Part shown: positions 31,809-39,429 of the stretch, one piece after another | Numbering within the stretch: position 1 is the stretch's first letter | How the letters are laid out: each line of letters starts with the position of its first letter | Source: Acidobacteriota bacterium | GTDB taxonomy: Bacteria > Acidobacteriota > Blastocatellia > UBA7656 | Assembly (NCBI GenBank): GCA_040754075.1 | Contig: JBFMDH010000005.1 | Location: forward strand, 62,001 to 126,000 | Length of the DNA stretch: 64,000 nucleotides | Reading direction: 5' to 3' | Notes under the pieces: generated by a model | The model's input: only the letters and a program-made list of their open reading frames with translations | What the model was told of the DNA's origin: nothing | Database searches by the model: none | Translations under genes and position numbers: made by a program

Positions 31809-34800
31809 TCATCCATTCCGGCTGCTTTGCATTTTTCCCGGTCGCCTTCCAGGGCGCTTGCGGTCATCGCAATAATCGGAATATGCGCAAACCCGTCTTC
31901 GCGGCGGCGGATTTCTGCGGTTGCTTCGTAACCATCCATCTCCGGCATCTGGCAATCCATTAAAATCACATCGAAATTTTCTTCAACCGTTTCCAGAGTT
32001 TTGATGGCTGCCAAGCCATTGCCGACAACCACCGCGCTATATCCCAGACGTTTCAATTGTTGCAGGGTCACTTTCTGATTCACCAGATTATCTTCGGCTA
32101 AAAGAATGCGGGTATTTCTTGGCAATTGACCTTCTGCCAAGCTGTGACGGGTGATCAGCGCCGACGGCGTATTTTCCCGGACTGCCGGAACCAGCAGGGT
32201 GTTGGTCACGGTCATCAGGCAATCAAACAGTTGAGATTGGCGAATGGGTTTAGTGAGGTAAGCGGCGATTCCCGTGTGTCTCGCCCGTTGGGCATTGCCG
32301 CGCTCTCCCTGATTGGTCAGTAAGATGATTTGGGTTTTGGCGATGGTCTTATCCGCTTTGATTTGACGGGCGAGTTCAAAGGCGCGCTCTTCATGTAAAT
32401 GAAAATTGATAATCATGATGTCGATAGGATGCCCTTCTCTCACGCGGGTTTTCAGTATCTTCATGCCCGTATCCTCATCAATGGCGGTTTCGATGATGGT
32501 TTTCCATCCTGCCATTTGCTCAAGGAGAATATGTTGACTGGTCTCTGAATCGTCAATTATCAAGATAGAGATGCCTTCCAGGTGTGATGATGGCACAACG
32601 AGTTCAAAGCCTTTTTCCGCCTGCTTATCCAGTGGCGCAGTGAACCAAAATGTTGACCCCGGTCGGGATTGATTTTCGACGCCGATTTCGCCACCCATCA
32701 ATTCAACCAGTTGTTTCGATATTGCCAAGCCCAATCCCGTTCCCCCATAACGTCGTGTGGCTGAGCCATCGGCTTGCACAAAGGGTTGAAACAGTCTTTT
32801 GAGAGCAGTCTCGGAAATTCCGATTCCGGTATCGCTCACTAAAAATCGCAACACCACCTGCGCGGGGGTTTCGCTTTCCAGCCTGACCCGAATCGTCACT
32901 TCGCCTTTTTCGGTGAATTTAATCGCATTACCGATGAGATTGGTTAAGACCTGGCGCAGTCTTCCGGCATCTCCGTGCAGGCTGGTCGGAACCTCATTGT
33001 AAATCAGGGCAGCCAGTTCGAGACCTTTTTCCTGCGCGCGCCCGGCAAGTAAAGCGATAGTTGATTCCACCAGATGGCGTAAATCAAAATCAAATTTCTC
33101 GATTAATAGTTTGCCCGCTTCAATTTTTGAAAAATCGAGAATGTCATTAATAATCGTCAATAACGAGTCGGCGCTGGCTTGAATGGTTTCCGTAAAATCG
33201 CGTTGTTCGGCATTCAACGGGGTATCCAACAAGAGGTTCGTCATGCCGATTACGCCGTTCATGGGCGTGCGGATTTCGTGACTCATATTGGCTAAGAATT
33301 CTGATTTCAAGCGCGCCGACTCCATCGCCAGATCGCGCGCCTGATGTAACTCCGCCTCCAATTGTTTGCGCTCGGTGATGTCCTGGGCGGTGCCGATAAT
33401 CAGTTTCGGTTTACCTGAAGCATTGCGTTTAAAGACGACTTCGCGCGCCCATACCCAACGCCACTCCCCCCAGCCGTTTTTGCTGCGCACTTCGTATTCC
33501 ACGACTTCCCCATCGGCTTTTTCCAGAAAGTCTCGCCAATGCCGGATAAAGCCCGGCAAATCTTCCGGGTGAATCACTGTGGCAAACAGGTTCTTACTCA
33601 TCGCTTCAATTTGCGCGAAGGTGAACCCCATGAAGTCGAAAAATTGTCGATTGGAATAGGTATAAACCAGGCGTTCAAGATCAAAAAGGTAGATGATGCT
33701 GGTCGAATGTTCCGTAATACTTTCAATGAAGCGTTTACTTTCGCGCAGTTCCTTTTCGATTTTTTTGAGCGCCGAAATATCGCGTGATGCGCCAACGATT
33801 CCGGTTACTTTTCCGTCTTCATCAAAGATTGGCGCTTTGGTGGTCATCACCCAGGCTTCGGTTTGATCAAAAAAAGTTTCCTTTTCAACTTTATCAATAA
33901 TCGGAATGCCGGTTCTGACAATTTCCTGTTCGTCTTCGTAAGCTTCACAGGCATGTTCATTGGAAAAGAAATCGAAGTCGGTTTTGCCGATAGCTTCTTC
34001 AGGCGAAGTGATGCCTCGCAGGTGAACATGTTTACTCACCCGCGTAAAGCGACTCCGCGTGTCTTTGAAATAAATGGCATCCGGTAAATTATCCAGCAAG
34101 GATTGCAACATCCGGCTCTCTTGTTGAGCAAGGGCTTCGGCTTTGAGGCGTTCGGTCAAATCAATCGCCTTGCCGCCGACAAACAGCTTGCCGTTTCGAT
34201 CTCTAAAGGGAAATTTGAAACTAAGCCAGCGATGCGGAGCGCCATCCGCCGTAGGCACATCCTCGATGACCTCAAGCATTTTACCTGTGGACAATACCTG
34301 AAGATCATTTTGCCGCAATTGCTCGGCGATTTTTGCAGGCCACAGTTGGTAATCGGTTTTTCCGTAGACATTCTCAGGGCGCAAATTAAAAAGGCGTTCA
34401 AAGGGCTTATTAATAAACACCATTCGACCTTCGCTATCCTTCATAAAGGCGACCGCCGGGCTGTTATTCATAAACGCTTTAAAGCGGTCTTCACCTTCCC
34501 ATAAAAATTCCAAAGCCTGTTTTCGCCTGATTACCTCACGGCGAAAAAAATAGATGGCGAATATCAGCAGAACAAAAGCAATCACCGAGCCAACCAGTAG
34601 CGTCTTCAAGGTGTATTTACCGGCAGTTTGATAATCGATAATCCGCCGGGTCAGCAGGCTCGCTTCTTCGTCTTTTATTCCTGAAATCAAATCGTGAAGA
34701 TCAGCAAGTGAAATATCGGCGCTCTCAGTTAGCGCCGGCTCGCTGCCGGTTTCACCTGGTGGAAAAGATTTTCTCTCGACTTCCTGTTGAAGCAGGTTAA

Positions 34801-35164
34801 AGATGCGCGACACCAGAGATTCAATCTCATCCAGATGCTCCTGCTGGATTGCGTTATTCCTCATCAGAGCCGATAGCGTTTGCAGTTTTTGTTTTGTGGA
34901 ATCAATCGCCTGATGAAAATGCTCAAGGTCAGGCTTCCGGTTGCTTAACAGATAATTTCGTTGACCAGAGATTAGCATGGCGACTTCATTATCGAACGCA
35001 TCAATGTCGTCGATGACCCGATAAGAATGGCTCATCCATTTTTCAGCTTCTCCTAAAGCCACAATCGCTCGATAAGCAATCCCTCCGATACTCATTAAGA
35101 CCATCAATGTAACCGAACACAAGAGGGTAACTTTATGGGTTTGAATCCACCTCAAGGGAATCAT
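31730..35164 (-). CDS. Hybrid histidine kinase with CHASE3, PAS domains and two receivers
   Basis: This is a 1144-residue membrane sensor. A first span (VTLLCSVTLMVLMSIGGIAY) and a second (TLLVGSVIAFVLLIFAIYFF, near 190) bracket a CHASE3-like periplasmic domain. Three PAS domains (about 215-590) follow, then a kinase core with FLANMSHEIRTPMNG (His629) and GLGLAISKQLVELMGG. The first receiver (about 860-980) has Asn920 where the phosphorylated Asp should be (IMIINFHLHEE), so it is probably a pseudo-receiver. The second (about 1015-1135) is intact (VILMDCQMPEMDG, Asp1070). No Hpt domain is seen, so the phosphorelay must continue elsewhere. The 3' end overlaps the convergent STAS-like gene. Confidence 0.9.
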   Translation of the reverse strand: MIPLRWIQTHKVTLLCSVTLMVLMSIGGIAYRAIVALGEAEKWMSHSYRVIDDIDAFDNEVAMLISGQRNYLLSNRKPDLEHFHQAIDSTKQKLQTLSALMRNNAIQQEHLDEIESLVSRIFNLLQQEVERKSFPPGETGSEPALTESADISLADLHDLISGIKDEEASLLTRRIIDYQTAGKYTLKTLLVGSVIAFVLLIFAIYFFRREVIRRKQALEFLWEGEDRFKAFMNNSPAVAFMKDSEGRMVFINKPFERLFNLRPENVYGKTDYQLWPAKIAEQLRQNDLQVLSTGKMLEVIEDVPTADGAPHRWLSFKFPFRDRNGKLFVGGKAIDLTERLKAEALAQQESRMLQSLLDNLPDAIYFKDTRSRFTRVSKHVHLRGITSPEEAIGKTDFDFFSNEHACEAYEDEQEIVRTGIPIIDKVEKETFFDQTEAWVMTTKAPIFDEDGKVTGIVGASRDISALKKIEKELRESKRFIESITEHSTSIIYLFDLERLVYTYSNRQFFDFMGFTFAQIEAMSKNLFATVIHPEDLPGFIRHWRDFLEKADGEVVEYEVRSKNGWGEWRWVWAREVVFKRNASGKPKLIIGTAQDITERKQLEAELHQARDLAMESARLKSEFLANMSHEIRTPMNGVIGMTNLLLDTPLNAEQRDFTETIQASADSLLTIINDILDFSKIEAGKLLIEKFDFDLRHLVESTIALLAGRAQEKGLELAALIYNEVPTSLHGDAGRLRQVLTNLIGNAIKFTEKGEVTIRVRLESETPAQVVLRFLVSDTGIGISETALKRLFQPFVQADGSATRRYGGTGLGLAISKQLVELMGGEIGVENQSRPGSTFWFTAPLDKQAEKGFELVVPSSHLEGISILIIDDSETSQHILLEQMAGWKTIIETAIDEDTGMKILKTRVREGHPIDIMIINFHLHEERAFELARQIKADKTIAKTQIILLTNQGERGNAQRARHTGIAAYLTKPIRQSQLFDCLMTVTNTLLVPAVRENTPSALITRHSLAEGQLPRNTRILLAEDNLVNQKVTLQQLKRLGYSAVVVGNGLAAIKTLETVEENFDVILMDCQMPEMDGYEATAEIRRREDGFAHIPIIAMTASALEGDREKCKAAGMDDYISKPVNIEQLRTVLERWTPPVSML

Positions 35165-35297
35165 CCTTCGTTGGTCTGTTGGCGGAGGGAAATGATAGCA
35201 AGGCTAACCGAACGGAAGTTTAAACAACCGTAGTATGAGGGTCATCCCGGTGAAATGCCAGAGTTTATTTTAAGCTGAATTCGCCAGCTTTTCAGGC

Positions 35298-36143
35298 TTA
35301 CGAAGGACGGGCAGTACCGGATGCAGAGACCCGCTGCCCCAGGCTGCGCGCCTCGTCTTCATACGGCAGGCGATGCGCGAAAGCGGGCGCTACGGCGTTG
35401 CAGATAAAGGTCTGTGAAAAGGGTTCGTTAAATCGCCGTTCGATACTGAATCCTGCGGTCTCCAGAAGCGAGGTTATACAGGAGGGCGTCAATCCCCAGA
35501 ACCAGTTCCCATAGCCTTGATGCGGTTCAAAGCCATCGCTTATGCCGACTTGTCGACCGACGCCAAGGCTTCGCAAATCCCAACCTTTTCTGTCCTGCGG
35601 TTTGAGCATCGGATAGAAGATGGCGGCGTTTGCCAGCCCCTTGATTTCGGGAATCGCAGAGGTTCTCAAAATCAAAGTCTTTTCACACATGCGGCGCAAC
35701 GCCACCAGCAAATCGAAAGGGCTGGGATGATGGTAGAGCACCCCCGCACAGAAAACCACATCGACGACGCCAACGCGCGCGATAGTTTCCGGGTGACAGG
35801 CATCGCCGAGAATGAACTCAACCGCAGAATTCTGCGCCTGTTTTTTGGCTTCAAATTCCGGCGTCGGACCAAACACGTCAACTGCTTTCACTTCGGTTGC
35901 GCCACACGCTTCAGCCAGAAATGCGTAGTCACCATTGACGCCCCACATACAGCCGATGTCTGCGAAGCGATGACCCGGAGCATATTTGCGAATGTGGTCG
36001 GGCAAGTGTCCATAATCACCAACCGCATCGCCGCGCCACACCCGCCATCTGCGCCAAAGATGATTGCCGCGAGGGGTCTTTAAAAATTTCACTTTCCAGG
36101 AATAGAACATCAGTTCAAACACCTCCCAGGTTAATTTGTTCAT
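35298..36143 (-). CDS. SAM-dependent methyltransferase
   Basis: This 281-residue soluble protein has a class I methyltransferase core: FADIGCMWGVNGDYAFL (SAM loop, near 60), KAVDVF (acidic end of beta-2, near 87), ILGDACHPET and VDVVFCAGVLYHHPSPFDLL (near 130). It resembles DUF1698/CmoB-like and sugar- or lipid-modifying methyltransferases. It is the last gene of a five-gene minus-strand glycan unit, so a methylated sugar or lipid carrier is the likely substrate. No strong ribosome site; 45 bases separate it from the preceding gene. Confidence 0.75.
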   Translation of the reverse strand: MNKLTWEVFELMFYSWKVKFLKTPRGNHLWRRWRVWRGDAVGDYGHLPDHIRKYAPGHRFADIGCMWGVNGDYAFLAEACGATEVKAVDVFGPTPEFEAKKQAQNSAVEFILGDACHPETIARVGVVDVVFCAGVLYHHPSPFDLLVALRRMCEKTLILRTSAIPEIKGLANAAIFYPMLKPQDRKGWDLRSLGVGRQVGISDGFEPHQGYGNWFWGLTPSCITSLLETAGFSIERRFNEPFSQTFICNAVAPAFAHRLPYEDEARSLGQRVSASGTARPS

Positions 36144-36188
36144 TCTTGCTCAGGCTATATCCTTCACGCATTCGTACACCCACGAGGT

Positions 36189-37844
36189 TTATGGCTTGGC
36201 GACTGCTTCCGGGCTGAGTATGCGATAAACCACAAAGCCCGACTCGCTTTGTTGCAACTCACAGGTGCGCTCGAGATGTTCGACGAATAGAGGATGGCGC
36301 TTTATTAGTTCCTGCTTTTGGCTTCTGACCATCCCTAACCAACCTGCGCCCTCGGCTCTGAGTTCTTCAAAGAGTCGAATCGCTTCCGCGTCTTCGGGTA
36401 TCACGCCCCATGATTTATCCGGGCGTGCCGGTGGAAATACCCAGCCGCGTCTGCCGCTATAATAAATCGCCACAGGGTCGCCGGGGTCATCGGCTATGGT
36501 GACGACCAGCGATTCCGGCGCAGTTATCCGGCGAAGCGCGAGTCCGAGTTGATAGCCATCTTCGGCGTAAGGCTTGTACATAAAACTTAGCCCTTGCTGA
36601 CCGCGAAAAAAGATCAGCGCCAGAAGCAAGGTAATAATCAAAGGCTTTGCCAGCGGATGAATGAGGCGTTTTGCAAAAATCGCTATCCATAAAATCGCCT
36701 GTCCGGCGAGTGCCGCCGCTGCCGGATTGATGATGTGAAAGTTCCAGGGGTTATTGACCAGTTCCTTTGCGCCAATCAGGTAAAACACCACGCCTGCCAG
36801 CATCCACCAGTGAAACAGCCAGGCGGCTTTCATTGAATCAGTCGTTGATGCTGGGTTTTTCAAAGACGCTAAAGCATCCGTCCTCTGGTTTGCGCGTAAG
36901 AGTAGACCGAGCGCCACAAGAATAATGACCGGCAATGTCCATAGCCAATCGGTGAAGCGACGGATGAGGAGCGCAAGAAAAAACTTTTGCTCCCACCATC
37001 GGCTAATCCCATCATCCCATACCCAGTTCCCTGCTCCGGCAAAATGATAAGGCGGATAAGTAAGCGCCAGATGTCTCGCCCACAGGTAGTAAGCAATTAC
37101 CGGAATCAGCGTGAGCACGCCGAATATCGCGATTGCAGTCAGTTTGGTTTTCGTGAACAACCGCCGCTTTCCGGTGATTGAAATTACCGCGTATGCCATT
37201 GGCAACCCGATAATCAAGCCGGAAATTTTCGTGCAAAAACCCCACGCGCCGATTACCCCCGCAAGCAACAGGTACAGGGTACGATTGGTTTTTAAATAGA
37301 CAACCAGAAGCCAAAAACTGGTGGTCACCAATGCAACCATTGCCGCATCGGGAAGCAAAGACCGTTCGATAAAAATGCTTCCGGGAAGCAAAGCCATTAT
37401 TGCGGCGCTACAGGTGGCGCGCTCTTCATCCCACACCAGACGGACGAGTTGGTAGAGGGCAAAGATGCCAAGCACACCAAACATCACTGCAACCGAACGC
37501 CCCAGCCAATCGTGCGCTCCCAGTATTTTGTAAAGCAGCGCCGCAAGGTAACTCACAGTTTGCAACTCGCGTCCCTGATAACTTGCTCCTGCCCCGCTCC
37601 AATTCACCTCCGGGTAAAAAATATTCCAGTTGTTGCGATAATAATTGTCGGCAATCATTGCCGTGCTCGATTGTCGCCAACTGAAGGCATCAACAAAAGG
37701 TTGACGCAGCAGATACAGTCGCAAGATAAGAGCGACCATCAACACAGCGATAATTTGCGGCGTAATCAGCGAGGCGGCATTTGTCGCAATCAAGCGCTGC
37801 TTGCGATGAAGGTCAGGCATAATGCTGATGCTGGCTTTTTTCAT
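36189..37844 (-). CDS. Glycosyltransferase family 39 membrane protein
   Basis: This 551-residue protein has about 11-12 hydrophobic segments. The first periplasmic loop has the GT39/ArnT-like acidic motif region (RQPFVDAFSWRQSSTAM, near 50). The last 130 residues are a soluble domain. Such enzymes move a sugar from a polyprenyl-phosphate donor to a lipid or protein outside the inner membrane. Its ATG overlaps the stop of the preceding GT39 gene (ATGA), showing coupled translation. No donor or acceptor can be assigned. Confidence 0.8.
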   Translation of the reverse strand: MKKASISIMPDLHRKQRLIATNAASLITPQIIAVLMVALILRLYLLRQPFVDAFSWRQSSTAMIADNYYRNNWNIFYPEVNWSGAGASYQGRELQTVSYLAALLYKILGAHDWLGRSVAVMFGVLGIFALYQLVRLVWDEERATCSAAIMALLPGSIFIERSLLPDAAMVALVTTSFWLLVVYLKTNRTLYLLLAGVIGAWGFCTKISGLIIGLPMAYAVISITGKRRLFTKTKLTAIAIFGVLTLIPVIAYYLWARHLALTYPPYHFAGAGNWVWDDGISRWWEQKFFLALLIRRFTDWLWTLPVIILVALGLLLRANQRTDALASLKNPASTTDSMKAAWLFHWWMLAGVVFYLIGAKELVNNPWNFHIINPAAAALAGQAILWIAIFAKRLIHPLAKPLIITLLLALIFFRGQQGLSFMYKPYAEDGYQLGLALRRITAPESLVVTIADDPGDPVAIYYSGRRGWVFPPARPDKSWGVIPEDAEAIRLFEELRAEGAGWLGMVRSQKQELIKRHPLFVEHLERTCELQQSESGFVVYRILSPEAVAKP

Positions 37845-39418
37845 GGCGTTTTCAATCGGCTAATGGTGGCATAAACCAGCGGTGCGGCTTTTTCGATAAC
37901 TTCAATCTTGTACAAGCCCGACAACGCCGCAATATCTTTTTCAGCCAAAATAATTTCTCTCGGCTGCTGAATAAATTGCGCCAGTTCATCTGCGCTATAA
38001 GCGACCTCCACTGGTCTGTCGCTATAAAATAACGGCGTCGGTTTAAAAAGGTTGGAGGTAACGATTACGGGCAACTGGTGATTAGCGTTTGCGCTGCCGG
38101 CAAGACGCGCAAGCTTGGCTACAGGCGTTTCGCTGCCTTGGTAAAGTGGCTTCAGGGTGTTCGCTCCAACGGTTATCAGAAAAGCGCACATCATCAAGGC
38201 AACGGGTCGATAAATCATCTTCTTGTTTGCAAACGCCAATAGCACAACTGCCATTCCTGTGATGCCAAATATCAAAACGATTTTTAAAGGAGCCAGCAAG
38301 GCGACGACAAACACTGCCATTAACAGACAACTAAAGGCGACGGACTGGTAAGCTTTCAAGGCTTGCACAAACAACGATGCGTTGAGAATCGCCAGCGCCG
38401 GATAGAGCGGCACGATGTACCATCTCAACTTGGTTTGCACCATCAAACAGATGCCAAAATTCAACATTGCAATGAGCAATAAAATTCGCGCGCCTATGCG
38501 CCCCTGCATCATTTCTTTGATCGTCAGGGCAATCGCAAACGGGGTGACATAGACCCAGGGGAAAAAATATTTCTGCAACCGGTCAATGTAGTAGTAGCGG
38601 TCGCCGGTATGCTGATCGAGCGCGCCGACTGAGCGATCTACGATGCTGTGACTAATATATTGCTCAATGAAAGCCTGCCCGTGTTGCGCGACCATGCTGA
38701 TGTGCCAGGGAACGATGATGATAAACGCCATAAAAAGTCCGCGCCAGAATTGTGGTAACCGGATTGCCGTCTTAAAACGCCTGTCCAAAAACAACGCCAG
38801 GATGATGGCGAGGGGCGCAATGACTCCGGCAGCCGACTTGGTCATTAAAGCCAGCGCGCAGGAAATCCAAATCACATACCACCCGCGCGCATCACCTGAT
38901 TGAACGCGCAGATAACCATAGACCGCCAGATAGATAAAAAAGGTGAGCATGATATCGGTCGTGCCAAAACGCGAAGAGGCGACAAATTGATAACTGGTCA
39001 GTAAGATGACAACTGCCGCGAATCCAACCCAGCGGTCATCAATCTGTTTGGCAATCAGGTAAGTCACGACAAGCAACGCGATACCGGAAAACGCCGAAGC
39101 CGCCCTTGCCCAAAATTCACTGACTCCGAAAACCTCATAAAAAATCGCCGTCGTCCACATGAACACGGGAGGCTTTCTGAGATAGGGCGCAAATCCCCAA
39201 TGCAGCGTCCACCAGTGTCCGCCTTCAACTGCCTCTTTGGAAATTTGCGCATAGATGGCTTCGTCCCAATCATCGAGGCTGCCGCTGCCAAGTCGCCATA
39301 GCAGAACAAGCGCCCCGGCAAACCCGATAGCCGTCACTGTCCAGTACGATGTGATGCGCATAACGAATGTCTTCGTCCCGGCAGGTTGTGCGGTGGTGAT
39401 GGTTTCGGTTGCTTCCAT
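37841..39418 (-). CDS. Glycosyltransferase family 39 (ArnT-like) membrane protein
   Basis: This 525-residue multi-span protein has the GT39 hallmark early loop, LDDWDEAIYAQISKEAVEGG (near 45-65; acidic pair DD/DE), and YLRKPPVFMW further on. It is closer to dolichol-P-mannose/ArnT-type transferases than its neighbour. The ATG at 39418 follows an AGGTGA ribosome-like site. The in-frame GTG at 39433 would overlap the upstream stop as GTGA and is a possible alternative. It works outside the inner membrane with a lipid-linked sugar donor. Confidence 0.82.
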   Translation of the reverse strand: MEATETITTAQPAGTKTFVMRITSYWTVTAIGFAGALVLLWRLGSGSLDDWDEAIYAQISKEAVEGGHWWTLHWGFAPYLRKPPVFMWTTAIFYEVFGVSEFWARAASAFSGIALLVVTYLIAKQIDDRWVGFAAVVILLTSYQFVASSRFGTTDIMLTFFIYLAVYGYLRVQSGDARGWYVIWISCALALMTKSAAGVIAPLAIILALFLDRRFKTAIRLPQFWRGLFMAFIIIVPWHISMVAQHGQAFIEQYISHSIVDRSVGALDQHTGDRYYYIDRLQKYFFPWVYVTPFAIALTIKEMMQGRIGARILLLIAMLNFGICLMVQTKLRWYIVPLYPALAILNASLFVQALKAYQSVAFSCLLMAVFVVALLAPLKIVLIFGITGMAVVLLAFANKKMIYRPVALMMCAFLITVGANTLKPLYQGSETPVAKLARLAGSANANHQLPVIVTSNLFKPTPLFYSDRPVEVAYSADELAQFIQQPREIILAEKDIAALSGLYKIEVIEKAAPLVYATISRLKTP

Positions 39419-39429
39419 GAGTTCACCTA

